A DNA stretch of 64,000 nt from DSXF01 sp964387495. Lineage in GTDB: Bacteria; Chloroflexota; Anaerolineae; Anaerolineales; Villigracilaceae. The translations under genes were made by a program, and so were the position numbers. Positions within the stretch are counted from its first letter, which is position 1, and the number at the start of each line of letters is the position of its first letter. The notes beneath the pieces were generated by a model that searched no databases, was not told the DNA's origin, and saw nothing but the letters and a program-made list of their open reading frames with translations. Positions 1 through 7,918 of the stretch are shown piece by piece. The stretch spans positions 1 through 64,000 of the forward strand of contig CAYLXB010000002.1 of the NCBI GenBank assembly GCA_964387495.1, given 5' to 3'.

Positions 1-204
1 CCCTCCTATTCGTTCCTCGCAAAAAAATTTAAATTTGATCATTATTAATAATCCCTTCAGCCCCCAGCCCTGCCCTCGGCGGCCGCGATTCGTCCTCGGT
101 ACTCCGCCCTTCCCGCTTCTCACTCCTTGCTCCTTACTCCTCACCTCAACTTGAATTGCGTACATCAAGGTAAAATAGAGTAAACCACAAGAGAGAGAAT
201 CCTA
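1..204. other. Intergenic leader upstream of thrC
   Basis: No gene is visible here. Bases 28-55 are A/T-rich and bases about 90-155 on the + strand are strongly pyrimidine-rich, with repeated ACTCCT-like words. A -10-like GGTAAAAT at 169-176 precedes thrC. I see no RNA fold or riboswitch I can support. Confidence 0.5.
169..176 (+). promoter_or_regulatory. Probable -10 element (GGTAAAAT) for thrC
   Basis: GGTAAAAT lies 28 bases before the thrC ATG, and a purine-rich GAGAGAGA ribosome-binding stretch sits between them. The same octamer or its GGTATAAT variant precedes several other genes here, mostly without a good -35. Confidence 0.45.
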
Positions 205-1473
205 ATGACAAAATTCATCGGTTATCGTTGTTCCCTATGCGGAAAAGAATACCTGCCCAACCAGGTGACCTACACCTGCCCCGCCGACGGCGGGAACCTG
301 GATGTGGTATTGGATTATGCCTCCATCCAGAAAAAATTCCAGCCGGACGACCTGGCCTGCCGGGATGAGCCTTCCCTCTGGCGCTACCTGCCGCTGCTGC
401 CGGTGGACGATCCCGGCGGCGAGGCCACGCCCCTGCACGCGGCGGGCTGGACGCCGGTCTTTGCCCTGCCGCGCCTGGGCAGCCAACTGGGGCTGAACCA
501 CCTCTGGCTAAAAGATGAAAGCCGCAATCCCACCGCCTCCTTCAAAGACCGTGCCAGCGCCATCGTGGTGGCCCGCGCCCGCCAGGTCAAGGCCGAAGTG
601 GTGGTGACGGCCTCCACCGGCAACGCCGGCGCGGCCCTGGCGGGCATGTCGGCCGCCATCGGGCAGAAAGCGGTCATCTTTGCGCCCAAGACGGCCCCCC
701 CGGCCAAGGTGGCGCAGTTGCTGGTCTTCGGGGCCAGGGTCATCCTGGTGGACGGCACGTACGATGACGCCTTTGACCTGACCATCCAGGCGGCGAACGA
801 ATTTGGCTGGTACTGCCGCAACACAGGCTACAACCCCTTCACCGCAGAGGGCAAGAAGACCGCTGCACTGGAGATCTGGGAATGGTGGCTGGACGAGCAC
901 CGTGACTGGCACGCAGAAGGCAGCCCGCTCGACAAGCATACGCCGCTGACCCTGTTCGTCTCGGTGGGCGACGGCAACATCATCTCCGGCATTCACAAAG
1001 GCTTCAAGGACCTGTTCGCATTGGGCTGGATCAACCGCATGCCGCGCATCATCGGCGTACAGGCCGAAGGCTCGGCCGCCATTGCAAACGCCTTCCGTGC
1101 CGGGGTGGAAACGATCACGCCGGTGGCGGCCAAAACGATCGCCGACTTGATCTCAGTGGACCTGCCGCGCGACGGTGTGCGGGCGGTGCGGGCGGCGCGC
1201 GAGACGGGCGGCACCTACATCACTGTCAGGGATGAAGACATCCTGGCCGCCATCGCGGCGCTCGGGCCGCTGGGCATCTTTGCAGAACCGGCCGGGGCAA
1301 CCGCCTACGCCGGGCTGGTCAAAGCAGTCGGGCAGGGCCTGGTCGGAGCCGAGGACCCCATCCTGGTGCTGAACACCGGTTCCGGGCTCAAAGACGTTCG
1401 GGCGGCCATGCAGGCTGTTCGGGAGGCGCCCATCATCGAGCCCAGCCTGGAGGCACTTAAGAAATTGTTATGA
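205..1473 (+). CDS. thrC: Threonine synthase
   Basis: PLP-dependent enzyme converting O-phosphohomoserine to threonine and phosphate. A short Cys-bearing ribbon (C9, C12, C25) opens the protein. The fold-type II core follows, with the PLP lysine in NPTASFKDRAS at about K114, an STGNAGAAL phosphate-binding loop, and a Gly-rich NTGSGLKD near the C-terminus. The 422-residue length is normal for the class with an N-terminal ribbon. The start is supported by GAGAGAGA a few bases upstream. Its stop overlaps the next start (ATGA), so it is probably translationally coupled to the AI-2E family protein. Other fold-II enzymes are possible, but the ribbon plus SFKDR favours ThrC. Confidence 0.93.
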   Translation: MTKFIGYRCSLCGKEYLPNQVTYTCPADGGNLDVVLDYASIQKKFQPDDLACRDEPSLWRYLPLLPVDDPGGEATPLHAAGWTPVFALPRLGSQLGLNHLWLKDESRNPTASFKDRASAIVVARARQVKAEVVVTASTGNAGAALAGMSAAIGQKAVIFAPKTAPPAKVAQLLVFGARVILVDGTYDDAFDLTIQAANEFGWYCRNTGYNPFTAEGKKTAALEIWEWWLDEHRDWHAEGSPLDKHTPLTLFVSVGDGNIISGIHKGFKDLFALGWINRMPRIIGVQAEGSAAIANAFRAGVETITPVAAKTIADLISVDLPRDGVRAVRAARETGGTYITVRDEDILAAIAALGPLGIFAEPAGATAYAGLVKAVGQGLVGAEDPILVLNTGSGLKDVRAAMQAVREAPIIEPSLEALKKLL

Positions 1474-2654
1474 AGCAGTGGAGTCTGTCCTTCCGGTATG
1501 GCGCGGCGCTGCTGTTGACGGTGCTGCTGGTTGCGTTCTTGTGGCGCGTCAGCAGCGCGCTCCAGCCCATCATCGTGGCGGCTTTCATCGCTTACCTGCT
1601 CAACCCGCCCGTCAACCTGCTCATCCGGCGCACACGCCTGTCCCGTAAAGTGGCCGTCAACCTGGTTTACTTTACCTCCATCGCCCTGCTGTTTGCCACA
1701 CCGGCCACCTTGATGCCGGTGTTCTTCGATGAGATCAAGGTCGTCATGAGCGACCTGCTCGACCTGTTCGATGATGTGGAACTGCTGCTTTCCCACCCTC
1801 TGGTGATCGGCGGACAACGCTTCTACCTGGAACAAACCGCGGAGGCGATGGCCCAGTTCCGCACCAATGTACTTTCGCCGTTGCCCGGCGAAGCGCTCAA
1901 AGTCATCGAAACCACGTCGCTGGGAGCCTTGTGGGGGCTGGTCATCCTGGTCAGCATCTACCTGTTCCTGTCAGAATGGCCCAAAATCCGGGATTGGGTG
2001 CTGGGGCTTTTCCCGGAAGGATATGAGGCCGAAGCACAGGAACTCTACCGGCGCTTCCGCGAAGTCTGGCTGAACTACCTGCGCGGCACGCTGTTATTGA
2101 TGCTCATCGTCTTCGTCGTCTTTACGATCGCCTGGGCGATCATCGGCATCCCGGGGGCGCTGGCGCTGGGCATGGTGGCCGGCTTCCTGACCATCATCCC
2201 GGATATCGGCCCGCTCCTGGCCGTCCTGATGGCCATGGCCGTGGCCCTGCTGGAAGGCTCCAGTTGGATCCCACTCTCGAACTTCTGGGTCATGATGATC
2301 GTCCTGGGCACCTACCTGGTACTGATCAACATCAAGAACCTGCTGCTCAGGCCGGTTATCATGGGGCGCAGTGTGCACATGAATGAAGGCCTGGTGCTGG
2401 TATCCATCCTGATCGCCACCGTGCTGTGGGGCATCCTGGGCGCGCTGCTGGTCGTGCCGGTGCTGGCCTCCCTGGCAGTGATCGGCGATTACCTGCGGCG
2501 CCGCATCCTGGGCCTGCCGCCCTTCCCGGAGATGGAGACAGCCGCTTCCAATCTTTCGGCTGGCGGTTCCTCCAGCGTCCCGGCAGGAGGACACCCGCAG
2601 GCCGCCGCCACAGCCCCTGAAAAACCAGCCCAACAAGAGGAAAAAAGTGGCTAA
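1470..2654 (+). CDS. AI-2E family transporter (PerM/YdiK-like)
   Basis: A polytopic membrane protein of 394 residues with the AI-2E transporter family pattern: an N-terminal hairpin of helices, a central amphipathic soluble stretch (about residues 70-150), and a C-terminal helix bundle containing GIPGALALGMVAGFLTIIPD, typical of this family. The last 35 residues are a Pro/Ala/Ser-rich tail, likely cytosolic and disordered. The start overlaps the thrC stop and the end overlaps the GT2 start. The substrate is unknown; family members have been linked to autoinducer-2 or Na+/H+ exchange, and nothing here decides. Confidence 0.88.
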   Translation: MKQWSLSFRYGAALLLTVLLVAFLWRVSSALQPIIVAAFIAYLLNPPVNLLIRRTRLSRKVAVNLVYFTSIALLFATPATLMPVFFDEIKVVMSDLLDLFDDVELLLSHPLVIGGQRFYLEQTAEAMAQFRTNVLSPLPGEALKVIETTSLGALWGLVILVSIYLFLSEWPKIRDWVLGLFPEGYEAEAQELYRRFREVWLNYLRGTLLLMLIVFVVFTIAWAIIGIPGALALGMVAGFLTIIPDIGPLLAVLMAMAVALLEGSSWIPLSNFWVMMIVLGTYLVLINIKNLLLRPVIMGRSVHMNEGLVLVSILIATVLWGILGALLVVPVLASLAVIGDYLRRRILGLPPFPEMETAASNLSAGGSSSVPAGGHPQAAATAPEKPAQQEEKSG

Positions 2655-3582
2655 ATCCCCCGTCTATTCGATCGTTGCTCCAATTTTCAACGAGTTCGAC
2701 AACCTGCCGGAACTATACCGCCGCATCTGCGAAGTGATGGATTCGACCCGGGAGGCCTGGGAAATGGTGCTGGTGGACGACGGCTCCAGCGATGGCTCCA
2801 CCGAACGCATCCGCGCGCTGGCCGGCCAGGACAAACGCGTCCGCCCGGTCATCTTCGCCCGCAACTTCGGCCACCAGATCGCCGTCACCGCCGGGCTGGA
2901 CTACAGCCGCGGCCGGGCCATCGTCATCATCGACGCCGACCTGCAGGACCCCCCCGAAGTGATCCTGGAACTGGCCCAAAAATGGAAGGAAGGCTTCGAA
3001 GTGGTCTATGCCGTGCGCGCCGAGCGCGAAGGCGAAACCTGGTTCAAGAAAGTCACCGCCGCCCTGTTCTACCGCCTCATCTTCCGCATCACCGATGTCA
3101 AGATCCCGCTCGACACGGGCGACTTCCGCCTGCTGGACCGCAAAGTGGTGGATGTGATGAACCAGATGCGCGAGAAACACCGCTTCCTGCGCGGCATGGC
3201 CTCCTGGGTCGGCTTCAAGCAGGCCGGCATCCCCTACAAACGCGCCGCACGCCTGGCCGGGGTCACCAAGTACCCCTTCAGCAAGATGCTCAAACTGGCA
3301 TTGAATGCCATCACCGGCTTTTCCTACTTCCCCCTCCAGGTCGCCACCTACCTGGGCTTCTTCGCCGCCGGCCTGGCCATCATCGCCATCCCCGTGGTGG
3401 CCGCCCTGCGCCTCGCCGGCTCCCACTCCTTCGAAGGCCAGACCACCACGCTCATCTCGGTGCTCTTCCTGGGCGGCGTGCAGCTCATTTCGCTCGGCAT
3501 CCTGGGCGAGTACATCGGCCGCATCTATGACGAGGTCAAGGGCCGCCCGCTCTACATCATCCGGGAGGCGCCCAAAGACTGA
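2647..3582 (+). CDS. Glycosyltransferase family 2, polyprenyl-phosphate type (DPM1/GtrB-like)
   Basis: It begins with a GTG codon 8 bases inside the preceding gene, behind AAGAGGAAAAAA. The GT-A domain (about 1-225) has the nucleotide-binding start YSIVAPIFNEF, VDDGSSDGS and the metal-binding DADLQDPPE. A pair of C-terminal transmembrane helices (about 230-300) matches the GtrB/DPM1 class, which moves a sugar from a nucleotide donor to polyprenyl phosphate at the cytosolic face. The product would feed GT-C enzymes like those encoded nearby. The sugar cannot be told from sequence. Confidence 0.88.
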   Translation: MAKSPVYSIVAPIFNEFDNLPELYRRICEVMDSTREAWEMVLVDDGSSDGSTERIRALAGQDKRVRPVIFARNFGHQIAVTAGLDYSRGRAIVIIDADLQDPPEVILELAQKWKEGFEVVYAVRAEREGETWFKKVTAALFYRLIFRITDVKIPLDTGDFRLLDRKVVDVMNQMREKHRFLRGMASWVGFKQAGIPYKRAARLAGVTKYPFSKMLKLALNAITGFSYFPLQVATYLGFFAAGLAIIAIPVVAALRLAGSHSFEGQTTTLISVLFLGGVQLISLGILGEYIGRIYDEVKGRPLYIIREAPKD

Positions 3583-3606
3583 TGCCGCAGGCCGGGGCGG
3601 GCGTTC

Positions 3607-3978
3607 CTAACCGCCTGCCTGGATCTTCAGGATCGTATCCTTCCGCCCCTGCAGGCGGGCCATCAGCCCGAACAATTTCTTCTGGATGCCATACTTCTGG
3701 TCGAGCAGGCGGTCCACCAGCCTGTCCGTCTGCTGGTCATGGATTTCCTCGGCCCGGGCAGGCACCCATTCGCCGAGCAGCGCACCATCCGCCTGGCAGG
3801 GAGCAATATTCACCCGCCCGTTGTTGCGGACCCGTTTGACCTTGCCGGAATTGGCCACGGTGCGCACATAGAGCACATCGCCCGCCTGCACGAACCAGAC
3901 CGGCGTCTTCATCCCCTCCCCGTTCCGGCGGAAGGTTTCGAGATTGAGGTACTTTTGCTTTTCGAACCGTTTGAGCAT
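3607..3978 (-). CDS. PPOX-class (pyridoxamine-oxidase fold) flavin/F420-dependent protein
   Basis: A 123-residue split-barrel protein whose TPVWFVQAGDVLYVRT and NNGRVNIAPC segments match the small PPOX/F420-dependent reductase family. These proteins bind FMN or deazaflavin and reduce varied substrates. The start has GAGGA upstream. It is the last gene of the minus-strand unit headed by the CarH-like regulator, 33 bases after the photolyase, so co-expression is likely. Cofactor and substrate cannot be assigned; deazaflavin use would fit with an F420/8-HDF antenna in the photolyase, but that is conjecture. Confidence 0.78.
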   Translation of the reverse strand: MLKRFEKQKYLNLETFRRNGEGMKTPVWFVQAGDVLYVRTVANSGKVKRVRNNGRVNIAPCQADGALLGEWVPARAEEIHDQQTDRLVDRLLDQKYGIQKKLFGLMARLQGRKDTILKIQAGG

Positions 3979-4011
3979 GGCAGGATCCTCTTGTGAACTG
4001 TCAAAAGATGA

Positions 4012-5391
4012 TCAGGCGGTTGACCCTTTTTGATGAGCCAGCCTGGAGACCTGGTAGGCAGCCAGCGCCTGAGCCCTGGCGCGGGCATGCTCCACCAGGG
4101 GTTTTTCAGGGTAGCCGGGAGCCTTGATCCCCTTCTCCCAGGGGGCGTGGATCACATCCTCCGCCAGGTGCGCCAGTTCGGGCACCCACCTGCGGATATA
4201 GTCCCCGTGCGGATCGAACTTCACAGACTGGAGCACGGGGTTGAAGATGCGAAAATAGGGCGCCGCGTCCGTGCCGGTTCCGGCGGTCCACTGCCAGCCC
4301 CCGTTGTTGGCAGCCGGATCACCATCCAGCAGCTGCTCCATGAACCAGCGTTCGCCCCGGCGCCAGTCGACGAGCAGGTCCTTCACCAGGAAGGAAGCCG
4401 CCAGCATCCGTGCCCGGTTGTGCATCCAGCCGGTGGCAAGCAGCTGGCGCATGGCGGCATCCACCAGCGGCACACCCGTCTGGCCGGACTTCCAGGCCTC
4501 GAACTCGCCCGCCTCGTTGCGCCAGGGGATCTTCGCCAGCGAGGCGTTGAAAGCCGTGTGGCGCACATGCGGGAAGTGGTACAGGATGCCGATGTAGAAC
4601 TCGCGCCAGATGAGTTCGTTGAGCCAGGTCTCCGCAGATTGCCGGGCGGCTCCGTCCGGTGCGGCCTGCATGGCAGCCAGCCCCGCAGCCGCCGCCTGGC
4701 GCATGGAAAGCATCCCAAAGCGCAGGTACGGAGAAAGGCAGGCCGTGCCGTCCAGGCCGGGCCGGTTGCGGGTCTCCGCATAGTGCTGGATCGGGGAGGC
4801 CGCAAAACGCTCCAGGCGCCGCAAAGCCTCCTCCTCCCCGGCCGGGAACAGCGCCTCACCGGAGACCTCGGGCAATTCCACGCCAGGTTCGGCCTGCGCC
4901 GAAGGGATGCGGCCGGGAGCCGGCAGAAGCGCCAGGCGCTCCGGCAGAAGCGCCTTCCAGGCCCTGGAGAAGGGCGTATAGACCGTATAAGGTCTGCCGT
5001 CCGGCTTCAGGACCGCCAGCGGGTGGTGGACGGTCTGCCCCTGCACAAGTTCGAGCGGCAGGGAGCGGGCCACGGCCGCATCGCGGGAGCGGGCATAAGG
5101 CGTGTAATCCTCCTCGGCATGGATGGCCGCCGCACCCGTCTCGGCCAACAGTTCGCGCAGCACCGCCGCCGGCTCCCCGCGGCGAACCACCAGCCTGGAG
5201 CCGCGCTGCCTGAGCCCGGCATCCAGCGCCCGCAGCCCGCCCCACAGGAAAGCCTGGCGCCGCGCAGACTGCCCTGCCAGGGCCGGATCGAGCACGAAGA
5301 CCGGCAGAACAGCGCCGTGCCCGAGGGCAGCCTGCAAAGCCGGGTTGTCATGCAGCCGCAAGTCACGGCGGATCCACCACAGGGCAGCCAT
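4012..5391 (-). CDS. phrB: Deoxyribodipyrimidine photolyase (class I CPD photolyase)
   Basis: A blue-light DNA-repair flavoenzyme that splits cyclobutane pyrimidine dimers. The N-terminal antenna domain starts ALWWIRRDLRLHDNPAL. The C-terminal FAD/DNA domain has WLNELIWREFY, WMHNRARM and a GGWQWTAGTGTDAAPYFRIF core, all typical of class I photolyases. The 459-residue length fits. It follows the SDR gene by 9 bases in the CarH-like operon. Photolyase genes are a recurrent target of CarH/LitR regulators, which supports light induction. Confidence 0.94.
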   Translation of the reverse strand: MAALWWIRRDLRLHDNPALQAALGHGAVLPVFVLDPALAGQSARRQAFLWGGLRALDAGLRQRGSRLVVRRGEPAAVLRELLAETGAAAIHAEEDYTPYARSRDAAVARSLPLELVQGQTVHHPLAVLKPDGRPYTVYTPFSRAWKALLPERLALLPAPGRIPSAQAEPGVELPEVSGEALFPAGEEEALRRLERFAASPIQHYAETRNRPGLDGTACLSPYLRFGMLSMRQAAAAGLAAMQAAPDGAARQSAETWLNELIWREFYIGILYHFPHVRHTAFNASLAKIPWRNEAGEFEAWKSGQTGVPLVDAAMRQLLATGWMHNRARMLAASFLVKDLLVDWRRGERWFMEQLLDGDPAANNGGWQWTAGTGTDAAPYFRIFNPVLQSVKFDPHGDYIRRWVPELAHLAEDVIHAPWEKGIKAPGYPEKPLVEHARARAQALAAYQVSRLAHQKGSTA

Positions 5392-5400
5392 GGCAGGGGC

Positions 5401-6312
5401 CTATTCCGAAGGCAGCAGGGAAGCAGGCATGACCTGCACAACCGGCTCCTGCTTTTCAAACACATAGGCCGGCTCGCACTTCAACTCGAATCCAGGCCGC
5501 CTGCCCGTTCCGGTGAGGTTTTCCCAGGCCACCCGCAGCAGACCCAGCACCGGCGTCCAGGGCCTGAACAACCTGACCTCGGCAAACTCCCTGCGCTGCC
5601 CGGCGATGGCTCTCACCAGCTTCCGGGCGGGCCCTTCGGGCGGCTGCCCGAGGAAACGCAGCACGAAGCCGAAGTTCTTGAGCTGGCCGCGGGCGCTCTC
5701 ACCGACCACCCGCGGGCTGGTGAGCATATCGGTCGTCATCATGCCGGGGCTGAAGCCCAGGATCTGCACCCCGCTGCCGGCGGTCTCTTTGGCCAGTGAG
5801 CGGGTAAAGGATGTCAGCCAGGCCTTGGTGGTGCCATAAAGCGCCGTGGGGCTGGCAGGGCTGAGGAACGAGCCGTTGCCATAAATGTTGACCAGCATGC
5901 CCGCCTTGCGCCCCAGGAAATGCCGCATGGCCGCCTGAGTCCCGTGCATGGCCCCCAGGTCATTCGCCAGGAACATCTCCAGCGCTTCCTGCGGGTTCAT
6001 ATCCAGGATCATGCCGGCAGCCGATGAATAACCGGCATTGTTGATCCAGACATCGAAACGGCCGAACTGCTGGATGACCTGTGCCGCCAGGGCATGCACC
6101 TGGCCCTCTGCCCGCACATCCACGACAAACCCCGCCATGCGCCTGTTGCCCGGCTGGCCGTTCAAAACCCGTTCGACCGCCTCCCGGCTCCTGCCAGTAA
6201 TGACCACGGTGGCTCCTTCAGCGAGGCAGGCCCGGGCAATGGCCAGGCCAAAGCCGCGCGTGGAGCCGGTGACGACCACGATCTTATCCTGGAGAGGCAG
6301 CATAGTCTCCAT
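5401..6312 (-). CDS. Short-chain dehydrogenase/reductase
   Basis: A classical SDR with the Rossmann signature VVVTGSTRGFGLAIA, the NNAG motif (WINNAGYSS) and the catalytic YGTTK at about residue 160. The 303-residue length includes an extra C-terminal extension of some 50 residues. The annotated start METMLP overlaps the peroxiredoxin end by 29 bases; a second ATG three codons on is equally possible. The substrate is not predictable. Its place between peroxiredoxin and photolyase suggests a role in detoxifying photo-oxidised carbonyls or in lipid or pigment metabolism. Confidence 0.87.
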   Translation of the reverse strand: METMLPLQDKIVVVTGSTRGFGLAIARACLAEGATVVITGRSREAVERVLNGQPGNRRMAGFVVDVRAEGQVHALAAQVIQQFGRFDVWINNAGYSSAAGMILDMNPQEALEMFLANDLGAMHGTQAAMRHFLGRKAGMLVNIYGNGSFLSPASPTALYGTTKAWLTSFTRSLAKETAGSGVQILGFSPGMMTTDMLTSPRVVGESARGQLKNFGFVLRFLGQPPEGPARKLVRAIAGQRREFAEVRLFRPWTPVLGLLRVAWENLTGTGRRPGFELKCEPAYVFEKQEPVVQVMPASLLPSE

Positions 6313-6775
6313 TCATTTCTGCAATCAGGCCAAGGATTTCTTGATTCTCCGGGATGTCATTCGGAGCATGTCCATAATGTACAAAGCGCACCTGGCCGTT
6401 TCTATCGATGCTGACCTGGGCAGGCATGCGGCCCAACTTGAACAGGTTCACCTCCTGCCCATACAGCTTCAAGACGCTGTGCGCCGGGTCGGGCAGGCCG
6501 GTGAATGGCAGGCCGTTTTCCTGCCAGTAACGCCGGAACGCCTCAGCCTTTTCCGGGCCAACAACGATGACTTCCGTATCCAGGGCTGTAAACTGATCAT
6601 AGTCTTGGCGCAACTGCGCCATGTGCCGCTGGCAGAACGGTCAGAAAAAGCCCCGGTTGAAAACCAGCAGCACGTTCCGCTTCCCCCGATAGTCCGACAG
6701 GCGGACCTGCCGCCCGCTGAAATCGGCCAGGGAAAAATCTGGAGCGGGCTGGTTGAGTGCAACACGATTGCTCAT
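6284..6775 (-). CDS. Peroxiredoxin-like redoxin with in-frame UGA at the catalytic position (probable selenoprotein)
   Basis: The frame from ATG 6775 encodes 163 residues if UGA at 6643-6641 is read through. Codons before it give the redoxin start APDFSLADFSGRQVRLSDY, then LLVFNRGFF; codons after give PFCQRHMAQLRQDY and the rest of a thioredoxin-fold peroxiredoxin to the stop at 6284. Cys-containing relatives have CPFC here, so the UGA replaces the peroxidatic Cys (position 45) and leaves C48. A 6-bp GC-rich hairpin starts 19 bases after the UGA. Read as two genes, the downstream part would start in mid-domain at 6622 without the active site. Selenocysteine is therefore the best reading; a nonsense mutation or base-call error is the alternative. 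Confidence 0.8.
6606..6643 (-). promoter_or_regulatory. Putative bacterial SECIS hairpin with its UGA codon
   Basis: Minus strand: UGA at 6643-6641, then 19 bases, then TGGCGC-AGTT-GCGCCA (6621-6606). The stem is six pairs and the loop is AGTT, with G at loop position 2. The loop begins 26 bases after the UGA. Bacterial SECIS elements lie immediately downstream of the UGA and usually carry a G in the first two loop bases, which this satisfies. A short GC stem can arise by chance in this genome, so it supports rather than proves recoding. Confidence 0.6.
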
Positions 6776-6787
6776 CAGGACCTCCAA

Positions 6788-7114
6788 TCAGGCATGTTTT
6801 CCAAGCCAGAACCGGCGCCAATCGCCGCCGCTGTTTTGCAGGGCAATGAAAGCATAGAGACTGCCGGCAAAAAATCCCAGGACCAACATCGCGGCCGTCC
6901 AGAGCAGCGCCGCGGGCAGGGACTTTTCACGGTAGATGATCCACCCGGAGAAAAGGATAAAGCCCGTATACAGATCCACCAGGGAGACAATGCCCCACGG
7001 CATGGACAGCAGGCGGCTGCCCTCTCCGGCAAAGTCCCCCCAGGCAAAGCCATACACGATCACAGCCGTCATGGCGAGAGTCCCCAGCAGGGTGACAAGT
7101 TTCGCAAAGCGCAT
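6788..7114 (-). CDS. DUF1475 family small membrane protein
   Basis: A 108-residue protein with three to four hydrophobic segments and a central PWGIVSLVDLYTGFILFSGWI stretch resembling DUF1475 proteins, whose function is unknown. It starts 3 bases after the DUF1295 gene and ends 12 bases before the peroxiredoxin, so it is inside the CarH-like operon. The pairing with a DUF1295 membrane reductase suggests that the two act on the same membrane lipid or isoprenoid, but this is inference from position only. Confidence 0.7.
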   Translation of the reverse strand: MRFAKLVTLLGTLAMTAVIVYGFAWGDFAGEGSRLLSMPWGIVSLVDLYTGFILFSGWIIYREKSLPAALLWTAAMLVLGFFAGSLYAFIALQNSGGDWRRFWLGKHA

Positions 7115-7117
7115 GGT

Positions 7118-7909
7118 TCACCCCTTTCGGCGCGGCAGCAGGCGCGGGAAGAAAGCCGGAGTACTGGCAATATACTCGGCGTAGCCGGGTTTGGTGTCCT
7201 TCAGGGAACGCTCCAGCAGGGCAACGCCGGAGACCCGCATCAACAGGAAAGTCATAAGCGCCGGGCTGAAGATGGTCCACCAGGCGCCGCTGGCAAAGGC
7301 AATCAAGTAAAAGCCCCACCACTGGGCAGCATCGCCAAAATAATTCGGGTGGCGGGTCAGGCTCCAGAAACCCGAGGTGAGCAATTTGCCCTTATTGGCC
7401 GGATCAGACTTGAAACGCTCCAACTGCCAGTCACCGCCGGCCTCGAAGGCAAAGCCCACAAGCCAGAGCAGCGCGCCCGGAATGGCAAGCCAGCCCAGGA
7501 CGGGACCGGCACTCCCGGTTTGCGCGGCCAGGAGCGGAGCAGAAATGATCCACATCAACACCCCTTGCAGCAGGAAGACTTTGAAGAAACTGCGCCACCA
7601 CCAGGCCGGGCCGGCTTCCTGCCGCCAGACTGCATAACGAAAATCTTCGGGGTGACCCCAGTTGCGGCGCAGGATGTGAAGCGAAAGACGCAAGCCCCAA
7701 AGCGTAACCAGGACACCGAGCAGGATCGAAATCGGGGCCATTCTCCCCGGAACCAGGAGCACGGCCACCCAAAAGGTGATCACAAAACCGGTACCCCAGA
7801 AGATATCCACGATACTGGCATTTTTAAGCGCCAGGCTGACCAGCCAGAGCAACGCCATCAAACCGAGGATGAGCAGGCCAGCGTTGAACCAAAGTGTAAG
7901 AAACGACAT
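7118..7909 (-). CDS. DUF1295 family (steroid 5-alpha-reductase-like) membrane protein
   Basis: About 263 residues with six or seven hydrophobic helices. SIVDIFWGTGF near the N-terminus and the C-terminal GFWSLTRHPNYFGDAAQWWGF block are hallmarks of the DUF1295/ICMT/5-alpha-reductase group, whose members reduce or methylate lipid substrates using NADPH or SAM. A GTG at 7918 could also start it, but ATG at 7909 has AGGTGA at good spacing and is preferred. It overlaps or abuts the DegV stop. Light-induced operons often include such lipid-modifying proteins; the substrate here is unknown. Confidence 0.85.
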   Translation of the reverse strand: MSFLTLWFNAGLLILGLMALLWLVSLALKNASIVDIFWGTGFVITFWVAVLLVPGRMAPISILLGVLVTLWGLRLSLHILRRNWGHPEDFRYAVWRQEAGPAWWWRSFFKVFLLQGVLMWIISAPLLAAQTGSAGPVLGWLAIPGALLWLVGFAFEAGGDWQLERFKSDPANKGKLLTSGFWSLTRHPNYFGDAAQWWGFYLIAFASGAWWTIFSPALMTFLLMRVSGVALLERSLKDTKPGYAEYIASTPAFFPRLLPRRKG

Positions 7910-7918
7910 GAGAATCAC

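Noticed and set aside
90..155. Pyrimidine-rich ACTCCT words as a CRISPR or tandem repeat
   Set aside because: The words are irregular in length and spacing; there are no constant repeats or spacers.
4030..5799. 589-codon open frame on the + strand across photolyase and SDR genes
   Set aside because: It is antisense to two genes with clear family motifs and has the Arg/Gly/Gln/Pro-heavy composition of a shadow frame in GC-rich DNA.
6284..6622. Reading the 112-codon frame starting at 6622 as a separate complete gene
   Set aside because: It begins in the middle of a thioredoxin fold, lacks the active-site motif and has no ribosome-binding site, while the upstream 44 codons encode the missing half in the same frame.
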